Assembly: GCF_905171775.1 (NCBI RefSeq)
Contig: NC_053492.1
Coordinates: 182,750,778 to 182,814,777, forward strand
DNA length: 64,000 nucleotides
Direction: 5' to 3'
Origin: Rana temporaria
Lineage: Eukaryota > Chordata > Amphibia > Anura > Ranidae
Part shown: one piece after another, positions 21,331 through 31,716 of the stretch
How positions within the stretch are numbered: position 1 is the stretch's first letter
Layout: the number at the start of each line of letters is the position of its first letter
Notes under the pieces: generated by a model
Seen by the model: only the letters and a program-made list of their open reading frames with translations
The model's database searches: none
What the model was told of the DNA's origin: nothing
Program-made: the position numbers and the translations under genes

Positions 21331-23265
21331 AGTCACAAAAAAAAAATTTGCAGATCACCGCCATAAAGCTGTGTTTTTTTTTCATGCTTGCCTATATACC
21401 ATGAATGTGAAGGAGGAAGTTCCCTTCTATACACCAGGGTAACACACACGTGAGAAGGAGATGGTATGTCGGAATGACTGGATACCACATTGCACCTGTA
21501 ACTATCTGTGGAGGGGATATAGTAGTAATTACTGCTCTATTTGCTGAACTCAGATGCCAGGAGTCTTATCCCCAGGTGGATGCCAACCTACAGAAATGTT
21601 GGAAATGGTGATCCGTGAGTGAGACAGTGGGTGAGAACGTATGTTGATCTTGTGAACTCGGCTATATGATGATAATTCTTTTCAGTGCTGATGATTCAGT
21701 TCTGGGTTCAAGTCACTCACTTCCCTAGAAAAGAGACCTTGCCTTCAAAGTTCTAAGCTGGTCCACACATTCCTGCTCTAGTTTGTGACTTGGCCAGGTT
21801 TATACCCACCATCCTGCGGGATTCTCCACAGTGTAGAAAAAACAACTGGGGAACACAAATGCAACAGGATGATTGCTCTGTTATGGTAGGAGGCTAGAAG
21901 GATCTAGAGAAAGATTATAAACCGGTGGATTGTGCAACCTGCTGCTGTCTATCTGAATCAGAAATATCACTGGAGTGAAGTTGGCCTTAAAATACTATGC
22001 ACAAAATTATAAAAGAAAATCACCTATCAGGAAAATATGTGCATTCAATGACATGTAAAAATAAATCATGTTTTTAACATTCATATTTAATAAATAACAG
22101 TGACAAATGAGTACTTTTGTTTTGGGTAGATGTGTATTTGCTGGCATTGTGTAAAGCTGCACATCTGTTTGTCAGTAGAGGCCCTAATGAGGTCCATAGG
22201 ACTGGCACACAATACTGATAGACGGAAGCAGCAAAATTAGGCCATAATTAGTGGCCATTTGGGCTAATTATGACAAATTAAGATCTTAGATTACATCTAG
22301 ATACAGTATAAGAGGAACAAATAGATCAATATTTTCAACAGATCAACTACATTATCTAGAACAATACTGGCAGTAAGTAGCAGAACTCTTCATAGCAGAA
22401 GATCTTTGGGCTTATTCAATAGATCAGTGCAGGTAATAAAATGCAAACTGCAGTAACAATAGCAACCAATCAGAATCTTTTATACTTTCTGGCTTCAGTA
22501 GGGTAAATTGTGATTGAATGATATAGATTACTGCACTATGCACATTTTACTTTAACTCTAGTGAATACACTTGCTTGACTCTTGGGGATCCCTTTACAAA
22601 AAATTAGCAGGATAAAAATTCTTTAGCATTTGCCCAGTTGTTTCAACATCTGTCCGTTTTTGCTTAATCCATTGATTTCCCTATAATTGTCACCCCATCT
22701 AGTGGTCATAATGTGGAATTGTTTTGAAATATGGCCTCTAGATGGAGCGGACAATCATAGAAAATCACTGTAAGGCTTCATTTCCACTGGCGTTTTTACA
22801 GCCACTTTTCTGAGCGTTTTTTACAGCTTAAAAACGCCTGTCCATGTTATTCTAAATATGGTCAGATTTTGTGACAGCTGGGCAAATGCTTATGATGTTC
22901 GTCTAGCAAACGTTTTAATGACTAGACCCCTTACTGTGGTAAGTGATAGTTCTGTAGAGATGCAAGTTATGTGACTTTTATATTAGCAGTACTTTCTTTA
23001 TCCATACAACATTGTGATATCAAAGTGCAAATCATTCATTCAAGAGAAATGATAAAAGACAAGCACACTACTACAATGTCTTGAATTTAGCGAAGATCCA
23101 GTAAAGTTTCCTGGGAAGAGGGGAAAATCACTGTGCGTGTACAAAGACATAAAATAAAGAATTTGTTAAGAGCTAATACATTACACATTGAATATAGCAT
23201 GATGGTTCAACTGCCCCGGAAATGTTAATTCCTTGTGAACACGAGGTGTGACCCCTTGCAGACAG
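21331..23265. other. unassigned sequence without a gene
   Basis: No protein-like frame with splice sites, tandem array or paired termini was recognised. Confidence 0.45.
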
Positions 23266-23581
23266 GCTAAGTTCACACTTGCCTGCAGGCTGATTGTGGG
23301 TGCAGGAATCACACCTGTGCCCGCACCCTCAACAAAATCATGCTGCTCTTACGAGACGAGCAGGGCTTACATTCAGTCTGAATGGCACCCCTACACATCT
23401 CCTGCAGCACGTTTGTGGGAACCGCATTAAATCGCATGGTCCCCTGCAGCCTGTTTCTGGGAACTGCAGGTAAATCGCATTGGTCACCTGCAATGTAGGC
23501 ACAGCAGCCCATTCAAGCGAAGGGTCGCTGTGCCTGAGCAAACGTGGGCTGCACGGCCTGCTCACGTGTGAACCTAGGCTT
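23266..23581. mobile_element. MITE with TTCACAC ends
   Basis: Inverted ends TAAGTTCACACTTGCCTGC and GTGTGAACCTAGGCTTA bound a GC-richer block with internal repeats of CTGCAG. It is probably hAT-like; no clear 8 bp duplication was found. Confidence 0.55.
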
Positions 23582-24440
23582 ACCTAGTATGCAGTACACT
23601 GATTTCAATTTGGGCAGTACCCAACCAGGGGTTAAATCTCATGCTTATAGATGATTAATATGCCTTGTGTAGTTGGGGCCAAACTAGAACCAAGATGTCA
23701 ACACCTAAAAAACACAATCTCGTTGCACAGACTTATTTGCAAAGTGCTTTTGGAACCAGTAAAGCTTTTATCTGTGCATTCAGCAAGTAAGAAGGATATT
23801 AAGTCAATATGAAACAATCTCAAGATGGAAAAGAGTTCTTCAGCCGCAGTGAAACCAGAAGCCGCACAGAGTCAAATGCATAGTTCATTTTCCTCTCTGA
23901 TGTAGACCTAATGTAGGTCATGGTAGAAAATAATACATACAAGAATTTCATCTTCTTGGAATACCACGCTCTGCAGATCTTCGCACTGCCTTTCCACAGG
24001 ATCAACCAGAAACCATATGTGTCAGTTGGTAGATACAGGCTGGGTAACACAACCACTGATGACTCAAAGCTGCCACTTCAGGAGTTCAACTTACTGCCTT
24101 CTGTTCTGTTACAAGACTCCTTGTGTGTTCGTTCTGCTTCTCTTTCATGGAGGCGGATGCCACTGACATTTGGCACGTGTCACTGTAAGCTTGCAGAGAT
24201 CAAACAAAATGCTGTTATTATTTTATATTGCCAAGGGTTCTGCATATTGTTATTAGTTTTTAAAGTGTAATTCTCCTTTTGTAGCGAAATTGGGAAAACG
24301 CCGACGTATATTATATTTCTTACACATTCTCATTCACATAGCATAACTTAAAATTATTGTAAACCCTTAAAAGAGAAGAATGGAGATTTTTTTTCAGAAT
24401 CATACTCACCTAAGGTGGATGCAGCACAGTTCCCCCGTCA
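23582..24440. other. unassigned sequence; overlapping frames judged non-coding
   Basis: Frames on both strands at 23820-24270 look superficially protein-like, but none has a convincing acceptor and donor or a family motif. Confidence 0.4.
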
Positions 24441-24447
24441 TCTCTAA

Positions 24448-25020
24448 TGCCGCGTACACACGACCGTTTTTCGGGTTCTAAAAAATTACGTTTTTAAGGG
24501 TCTAGAAAAAACAAAGTTTTTTTCAACCCGATCATTAAAATGACGTTGCCTACACAGGATCGTGGAAAAAAATGCTCTAGCAAAGCGCGGTGACGTACAA
24601 CACATACAACGGCACTATAAATGGGAAGTTCCATGCGGATGACGCCACCCTTTGGGCTGCTTTAGCTGATTTTGTGTTAGTAAAAGACGATTCACGCTTT
24701 TCTGTCTGTTACAGCGTGATGAATGTGCTTACTCCATTACGAACGCTAGTTTTACCAGAACGAGCGCTCTCGTCTCATAACTTGCTTCTGAGCATGCGCG
24801 GATTTTTCATGTCGTTAAAGCCCACACACGACCATTTTTTACAACCTTTAAAACGACAACGTTAAAAACGTCTTGAAAAAATAGAGCATGTTCGAAAAAA
24901 AAATGTTGCCATTTTTTAGAACCCGAAAAATGCTCTGAAGCCCACACACCATCGTTTTTAATGACATAAAAAAAAAACTTCATTTTTTAGAACCCGAAAA
25001 ACGGTCGTGTGTACACGGCA
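24448..25020. mobile_element. MITE with TAA duplication (Harbinger-like)
   Basis: TGCCGCGTACACACGACCG and, inverted, CGGTCGTGTGTACACGGCA are flanked by TAA (24445-24447, 25021-25023). A diverged relative lies at 34987-35428. Confidence 0.75.
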
Positions 25021-25493
25021 TAACACTCTGAGGGCTCAGTGAGCATAGAGCTGTAGACTGTCATTCACCGCTGTCTGCTCTGCCTCCCCCTCACTCACTG
25101 CAGCGCTTGGCTGTGGAGGAGGAAGGACCGCCAGCTCAGGCTCTCAACAGCCTGCTGAAAGGCTGAGCTGGGTGCCGGTCCAGGCGTGTGGGCGGATCCC
25201 AACTTCATTGCCGTGATCTTGCCCGAGCCTTCAGCCTGCTGTCTGCTGAAAATGGGTCGCAGGAGTGCTGAATGAACTGTGATCCACAGGAAAAGTACAG
25301 CCAAACTAACTTTTTCTCTCTCTTTTTTTACATTAATAAATAAATAAATAACAAACATGTACTTATCTGCTCTGTTCAATGTTTTTTGCACTGAGCAGCC
25401 CCAATCCTCCTCTGCTCTGAGCTTACTTTACATCGCATCACTTATGCCCTGTACACACGATCGGTTCATCCGATGAAAAAAATTTGGCTCTAA

Positions 25494-25984
25494 GGCCCCA
25501 TACACACAAGAGGATTTATCCGCGAATACGGTCCAGCGGACCGTTTCCGCGGATAAATCCTCTCGAGGATTTCAGCGGATTTCCATGCGATGGAGTGTAC
25601 TCACCATCGCATTGAAATCCGCGTCGAAATCCTCTGGCGATGACGTGTCGCGCCGTCGCCGCGATTATGACGCGGCGACGTGCGCGACGATGTCATATAA
25701 GGAATTCCACGCATGCGTCGAATCATTACGACGCATGTGGGGGATCCCTTCGGACCGATGGATCCGGTGAGTCTATACAGACCAAAGGATCCAGCCGTTG
25801 GGATGGATTCCAGCAGATGGATTTGTTTAGCATGTCAGCAAATATTCGATCTGCTGGAATCCATCCCAGGGGAGAAATATCCGCGGAAACAGATTCGCTG
25901 GAGTGTACACACCATAGGATCTATCCGCTGAAACCCATTCGCTGGGATTTTTCAGCGGATGGATTCTATCGTGTGTATGGGGCC
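25494..25984. mobile_element. MITE with TAA duplication (Harbinger-like), nested
   Basis: GGCCCCATACACACAAGAGG and, inverted, ATCGTGTGTATGGGGCC are flanked by TAA (25491-25493, 25985-25987). It interrupts another MITE that starts at 25444 with TGCCCTGTACACACGATC. Confidence 0.75.
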
Positions 25985-26049
25985 TAAGAAAGAAGGAAAT
26001 CCTTCAAAATGTGTTAGCCTGCAGGGACCCTGAAGTGGTCCCCCCTCTA

Positions 26050-26210
26050 CTCTGGTGACTAATCGGTCTAGAAACACTAATCCATAGAGGTGTGGCTTGA
26101 TGAGTGCTTCAAACTCACGTTTGTGAGCAGTACTTATCATACATTTATTACAATTTGTCGGATAATGCACTAGGCCTGTGCACCCTCTCTTGTTTTGTTG
26201 TTTCAAAATA
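26050..26210. repeat. dispersed repeat, copy 1 (unoccupied LTR target)
   Basis: Over about 155 bp this copies 28230-28310 joined to 29296-29375, but lacks the LTR found there. Confidence 0.75.
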
Positions 26211-26214
26211 AGTA

Positions 26215-26462
26215 CAGTGCCTTGAAAAAGTATTCATACCCCCTGAAATTTTCCACATTTTGTCATGTTATAACAGAAAAACGTAAATGTATTTTATTGA
26301 GATTTTATGTGGACCAACACAAAGTGGCACATAATTGTAAAGTGGAAAAGTGTGGTGTGCATTTGTATTCAGCCCCCCTGAGTCAATACTTTGTAGAACC
26401 ACCTTTCACTGCAATTACAGCTGCAAGTCTTTAGGGTATGTCTCTACCAGCTTTGCACATCT
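26215..26462 (+). mobile_element. Tc1-type transposon, left end
   Basis: TA followed by CAGTGCCTTGAAAAAGTATTC, the same terminus as the complete element at 59908. It runs into the typical region AATACTTTGTAGAACCACC before being cut by the next MITE. Confidence 0.8.
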
Positions 26463-26463
26463 T

Positions 26464-26760
26464 GGCCCGGATTCAGAAAGAAGATACGACGGCGTATCTC
26501 CTGAGACGCCGTCGTATCTCTGAGTCCAGCCGTCGTATCTATGCGCCCGATTCATAGAATAAGTGACTTACACCGTCGGATCTTAGGCTGCAATCTCACG
26601 CTGGCCGCTAGGTGGCGCTTCCGTTTGTATACGCGAGGAATATGCAAATGAGGAGTTACGCCGATTCAGAAACGAACGACCGGCTTTTTCCGGCGTATAG
26701 TTACCCCTGCTATATGCGGCGTATCCTAATACGCTGATGCTTGGTGCTGCGTGGCCCTAA
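26464..26760. mobile_element. PIF/Harbinger-like MITE
   Basis: It starts GGCCCGGATTCAGAAAGAAG, with the palindromic block GATACGACGGCGTATCTCCT and its inverse. It interrupts the Tc1 fragment. The right end near CTTGGTGCTGCGTGGCCCTA is not certain. Confidence 0.55.
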
Positions 26761-26904
26761 TCAACTGTGTAAATGAGACCCTGTCACATCATTATTTTAG
26801 TTGACTTGTTGCTTGGAGGTGCTATTTCCAAATAGAAGCAAAGCTTTGTTCACACAGTTGAAGTGGATTATGGTTGCAGGTTATTTGGCTTGGCAGGTTT
26901 AGTA

Positions 26905-27112
26905 CAATTATACTTCTGCTGAAGTGTGACAAGCCATAAACTGCCTGTTAATAGCAACTTCAAATAAAAATTTGTTTTGCTCATCTGTTAGTAGTCCCCA
27001 AACAGTCTCTAATTTGAGCATGAAACTGCCCAAAATGTCTTGGTATGCGGACGCCTTAACTGGAACTAAGGGGCTAAGTCCAACCCCTGAAAAACAACCC
27101 CACACCATAATG
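26905..27112 (-). pseudogene. Tc1 transposase fragment, inverted piece
   Basis: On the minus strand MVWGCFSG, PLVPVK and AYQDIL are consecutive motifs of the Tc1/mariner DDE catalytic core, between the first and second aspartates. The reading then diverges. The next part of the same protein lies on the plus strand from 27118, so this segment is inverted relative to it. Confidence 0.7.
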
Positions 27113-27117
27113 TTTAT

Positions 27118-27400
27118 ATGTCTTTATGGACAACTTATTGGGAGCAGTTTAGGGATGGCCCCTTCTTGTTCCAACATGACTGCGCACTTGTGCACAAAGC
27201 AAAGTCCATAAAGACATGGATGAGCAAGTTTGGGGTGGAGGAACTTGCCTGGCTGCACAAAGTTCTGACCTCAACCCGATCGAACACCTTTGGGATGAAT
27301 TAAATTGGAGACTGCGAGTTAGGCATTCTCTTCCTCACAAATGCACTTCTGGAAGAATTGTCAAACATTCTTCCAGAAGAGTATATTGCCAAAGGCCCCT
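27118..27400 (+). pseudogene. Tc1 transposase fragment with the second D and final E
   Basis: The plus strand reads GPFLFQHDCALVHKAKSIK (second catalytic aspartate), GVEELAW and, after a one-base shift near 27225, SSDLNPIEHLWDELNWRLR (final glutamate). The spacing of about 34 residues between D and E is that of Tc1-type DD34E transposases, which cut and paste DNA at TA. Frames are broken and both ends are missing. Confidence 0.8.
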
Positions 27401-27617
27401 TTCACACATGCATGTTCATTTTCACGGACTCTGTTTGCTCAGCGGGGATCGATCCATTGGTCCTCACTGATACAGCGGATGACAGGTCCGTCTCTGCTCA
27501 CTGTGGTGAGACGGACCTGTCAGATCTCCGCTCTTCGCTATGGAGGATCGGATGAAAATTGATCCTCCTGTCTGTTTTCATCCAAACCGATCCACCAGAT
27601 GAATGTGAAATAGGGTT
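27390..27617. mobile_element. MITE with CCCCTTTCACAC end
   Basis: It starts AAGGCCCCTTTCACACATGC and contains the inverted pair GACAGGTCCGTCTC / GAGACGGACCTGTC (27481-27521). The inverted end GTGAAATAGGGTTTCC is weak. Confidence 0.5.
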
Positions 27618-27827
27618 TCCATCCATCTGAATTTAGCACAGGTCTGGGAAGTGGAGTGCCAGGCTGTGTCTGCTCAGGTTAAATTTTATCAGCCGCCCCC
27701 TAGTCTGCTGCCCTCAGGCAGCTGCCTGCGCTGCCTTATGGTGGCGCCGGCTCTGAAGTTACAGATCACGTGCTATGTATGTGATCTGGCACAGAAGAGC
27801 CGCTCTGCCGCCCGCCATACATCTAAT

Positions 27828-28215
27828 GCCGCGTACACAGGATCTTCTGATGAAAACGGTCTGATGTACCGTTTACTTCAGACGAACCGATCGTGTGTGG
27901 GCCCCATCAGTTTTTTCCCATCGGTTAAAAAGGTAGAACCTGTTTTAAAATGATCTGATGGTTAAAAAACTGATAGAAAAAAAAACGATCGTCTGTGGGG
28001 AAATCCATCGGTTAAAAAATCAACGCATGCTCAGAATCACTCGACGCATGCTCGGAAGCATTGAACTTAATTTTTCGCAGAACGTCGCTGTGTTTTACGT
28101 CACCACTTTTTGACACAATCGTTTTTTTAACTGATGGTGTGTAGGCAAGCCTGATGAAAGTCAGCTTCATCGGATAACTGATGAAAAAATCCATCAAAAA
28201 AATGTGCCCTCTAGT
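27828..28215. mobile_element. Harbinger-like MITE, right end decayed
   Basis: TAA then TGCCGCGTACACAGGATC starts it, and the body matches 62269-62675 (GATCGTGTGTGGGCCCCATC, AACGCATGCTCAGAATCA). Confidence 0.6.
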
Positions 28216-28314
28216 GGTCATCCCTATGCCCTGGTGACTATTCTGTCTGGAAACACTAAACCACAGATGTGTGGCTTGATGAGCACTTAAAACTCATATG
28301 TTTGTGAATAGTTC

Positions 28315-29290
28315 TGTAGCGCCTGGTTACTTCCAAGGTAACTGGTGCAATCGAAATTTAGAGTATAATCAGAGTATAAGTGACTCTGATTTCAATTTCA
28401 ATTCTAAGGGGTCTCTGTTTCAGCTTGGCTGTGCTGTGGGCTCATTCTGTTGTGCTGGGGTGCCTTCCCACCCCGATGCGGTAGGTGGCAGCAGTAGAGT
28501 CGAGGCTTGGATGCCTCTTACCAGAAGCCAATCAGGAGAGAGTGTTCTCTCACGGGGAATGCTGGGAGAGGGTACTTCTGGAACAGACACCTGGGAGGTG
28601 GGGTCTTCTTCCGGTGTGGCACCCACCTTCAGGATGACCACATTTCACGGTCCCCGGCGAAATGGCCTGCCAGGCTGGGTTCTCCTGGTTCCGGGACCAC
28701 GTTGGTTTGGAATGTTCAAGTTGTGGCAGGGCCCCAGTGATCGACTGGGTCCCCAATCCTGAGAAGATCCCAAGCGTTGTTCCTTTGAGAGGAAGCTGTT
28801 CGGTGGGGAGTTCGCCTGAGGAGAGACAAGAGAGGCTGGCAATCCAATAGGGCCTCAACAATCCTTCGGAGATCGAGGTAGCCGGACACTGAAAGGCTGG
28901 ACGTTAGTCACCTGTCAGTCGGTACCTAACTACAAACTACCTGAAGGAGATCCAGGCACAAAGTCTACTGAGGAGAATTGTCTCTGTGATCTTAATTCTA
29001 GGGAGAGTCTGTGGCAGAGACTTGTTTCCCTTAATGTTCCGAGTGATACTCTGGCTTCCAGGTCCGTATCGTTATGCCTGAATCTGCTGTTTCTTCTCCT
29101 ATTGCATCTTTACCCTTCACCGAAAGTTTCATTGTTTTACCTCGTTGGGTAAATAAAAGCACAAGAAAAAGACACCTGCTGTTTGGACATTCCATTACTA
29201 CGGCTCTCATCAACTACCCTAGATGGCGGAGTCACAGAGGTAACATGCCACCCAAATATTAATCAGCAGCTCCTTCGGGGGTACCGCTAA
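28315..29290 (+). mobile_element. solo LTR with 5 bp target duplication
   Basis: TGTAGCGCC...GGTACCGCTAA is flanked by AGTTC on both sides (28310-28314 and 29291-29295). An AATAAA signal lies near 29151. The flanks join perfectly into a second, uninterrupted copy of the host repeat at 26050-26210, which proves insertion. The terminal CA is degraded. The source family (gypsy or ERV) is not identified. Confidence 0.75.
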
Positions 29291-29435
29291 AGTTCTTTTT
29301 TTATCATACTTTTATTAAGATTTGTGGGATAATGCACTAGGCCTGTGCACCCTCTCTTGTTTGTTGTTTCAGTGGTCATAGGACATTGCCAGTCCTAGAG
29401 AGGAACAAGGTTCCAAGAGATTATCCATGAGATGC

Positions 29436-29745
29436 GGTAGAATAGAACTTATACCCTACTTTAAGGAAATGCTCCCCCCCCTCCCCATCCAGGAGCATAG
29501 GACCCTCCTCCAGTAGAGAAGATCTACAGCTAGGAGGACTGTGGGGAGGTGATAAGAAGGGATCCCTGTCCAGGAGCATAGGACCCCCTTCCAGTGAAGA
29601 AGACCTCCAGCTAGGAGGACTGGGGGAAGGTGATACGAGGGGATCCCCATCTGGGGCATAGGACCCCCTTCCTCCCCCACAAGTTAAAAAAGACCCCCAG
29701 CTAGGGGTGATAAGGGGGACCCCCATCCGGGAATAGGTGAGGGAT
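29436..29745. repeat. ~82 bp minisatellite, about three to four units
   Basis: Units contain AGGAGCATAGGACCC, AGAAGA.CT.CAGCTAGGAG and GGGGA.GGTGATA. The minus-strand frames here are by-products. Confidence 0.75.
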
Positions 29746-30316
29746 AATAAGAGGGGACCTGGATAATCCCCCTCTGGTAGAAAGAGACCACTGGCCAGGA
29801 AGAATACAGACATATGCCCCCTCCTACCTCTTAATAAGGTGAATGACCATGTAGTGAGTGAAGACATTCATAGAGTTACACACACAGCAGCCTCGGTCAC
29901 AGTGCAGAGGGGGTCACTGTAGCAGATAAGGAGGAAGAAATCCCCGTACAGCTCCGATGTCTGTGAAGGAGCTGTCACTGCTATTTCTACTCCTTGTTCT
30001 GTCCCCCACGCTGCTGAAACTCTCGCTGTCAGCGGTGGTGGGTGGTGTTATGGAGGGCACAGCACAGTGACAGGCTTCATTCACAAGAGGATTCATAGGC
30101 TGGCTGGTGGGGGGAGGAGGTTGGACAGTTGGCACCTCACAGGGGAAAAAGCAAAGTAAGAGACTGAAAGTATACTGCTGTGTCCGGGTGTCAGATGAAT
30201 GGAAACCCGGGCACAAGTGTCAAAAACTGGACTGTCTGGGTCATTCCCGTACAGCTGGCAACCCTATCCCCCCTCCACATAGGCAGAGACTTACAAAACT
30301 GTCCTGTAAGGAAATG
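29746..30316. other. unassigned GC-richer sequence
   Basis: No termini or splice-flanked frames were recognised. The local motif CCGGGTGTCAGATGAATGGA and inverted CCCGGGCAC near 30187 may belong to an old repeat. Confidence 0.35.
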
Positions 30317-30333
30317 CCCCCCCCCCCCCCCCC
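30317..30333. repeat. 17-base poly-C run
   Basis: Uninterrupted C stretch. Confidence 0.95.
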
Positions 30334-30956
30334 AGGTGATTGACAGCCTCAGATGTGCATGTTTTCCTATGGGACTGTGTATAGGGGGTTGTTTCCACTC
30401 CCTCTACCCAGGTCTCAGATTACACTCAGCTGAGTGCTCTATACTATGCAATATGTGATATCAGATTCCCAGCCCCTGCTCTCTGGAGCTGGGAAAAAGC
30501 CTTTGATCTGTGTGTTTGAGAAGGCTGTAGAGAAGAACAGGCTGCAGATGAGCAGGTACAACGTATGCAGGAGAATATTTTTAATCTGTGTATCACCAGA
30601 GGTTAGCCACTGCAGTTGGTGAAGTAAAGGGTTTACAACGACTTTAACTGATCTTATGGGAAGGGGGAAGCTATCAGTTTCCCTACTATTGTTCAACATA
30701 ATGCAAGGTTCTAGGGGTGTGGGTTATGACCAAAGGTACATATGCTATTAAGATGTGAAAATACAAATGTGACAATTGTTTAGGAAAAATATTTTTGCAG
30801 CAGATTGTATCTATGTATGTGATTTCCAGGTATCCTATATCATACAAGGTCTTAATTTCATCAGCTGTATTATTAAGTGCATGTTGTTCCTGTCCAGAAA
30901 TCATACAATCCAGAACAAAATGGCTGCAATTGGCTCTTTGATATTTACATAATTAC

Positions 30957-31057
30957 CTGTGATGTTGTCCTTCTGGCACACATTAGTAGATGCTGCTGGT
31001 GTCAATATATTACACGGCACCCAGGCTTTTCTTTTTGATATAGGATCCTTCACTAAC
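30957..31057 (-). CDS. mcf2l-like: MCF2/MCF2L-like RhoGEF, exon D (end of SH3 domain)
   Basis: The acceptor is a T-rich tract ending TTTTTAG and the donor is ACAG|GTAATT. The exon adds one base to the split Trp codon from exon C and encodes 33 full codons beginning LVKDPISKRKAWVPCNIL. That supplies the last SH3 strands: the second half of the QWLV strand and the W-V-P-x-N-I-L strand with the ligand-binding proline. The following TPAASTNVCQKDNIT is a polar tail. If the donor is not used, the frame continues 18 codons to a TGA at 30903-30901, so this could also be the last exon. The gene's further 3' exon, if any, was not found. Confidence 0.82.
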
Positions 31058-31165
31058 CTAAAAACAATAAAAGAAAAACCTCTCAGTAAACAGTCACTGT
31101 AAATGTAAATTATGACAAAGAGAAACTAACACGTTCTGTACTGATGTCTTGCATCACCTTCTTAA

Positions 31166-31712
31166 AGTGGATATAAACCCACTCTCATCCTTTCTAAACT
31201 ACTGCCATTGTGGTTATCTATAAGGATATACATGCCTCCTGTCAAATGTCTCCCCTCTGTCTGCTATGAGACCCGAAAAACTGCAGATTCTGAGCAGGTC
31301 TGTTGTCTGGAGCTCCTTGGGTGGAGTCGTGATGTCAATAGACTCCCTTGCCCACCTCTACACTCCCCTTGTCAACATGCATTTTATCCTGTGTATTTCT
31401 TACACTGAACTTTTGCTGGTCTTGTGGTTTATGCCCAATCATCACTAACATCCAGAAGAAAGGAGGGGGGCTTGGGAAGTACACAGAATGCCTCTGTCAC
31501 ACTTGTACATGAGATATGTAAATCACCTGTCACTCACAGCAAGGGGGAGTGACCCACATCTATTTCTCTGTCTGACTGTTTTTATCTCAGTGGAAAACGA
31601 TAAGAGGACTGCTCAGAGCTCTTTGTGGCAAGACTGGGCACAGAGGACATGAAATCCTATACGGTACAAGGTACAAGCCTTAATTAAAAAAAAAATTGGG
31701 TTTAAATCCACT
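31166..31712. mobile_element. T2/Kolobok-type MITE
   Basis: The ends are AGTGGATATAAACCC and, inverted, GGGTTTAAATCCACT, flanked by TTAA (31162-31165 and 31713-31716). The right TTAA is shared with the next element. Confidence 0.75.
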
Positions 31713-31716
31713 TTAA

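Noticed and set aside
23820..24270. Possible host exon on either strand
   Set aside because: Two frames on the minus strand and one on the plus look protein-like, but none has paired splice signals, and none fits the phase needed after RhoGEF exon D beyond a few codons.
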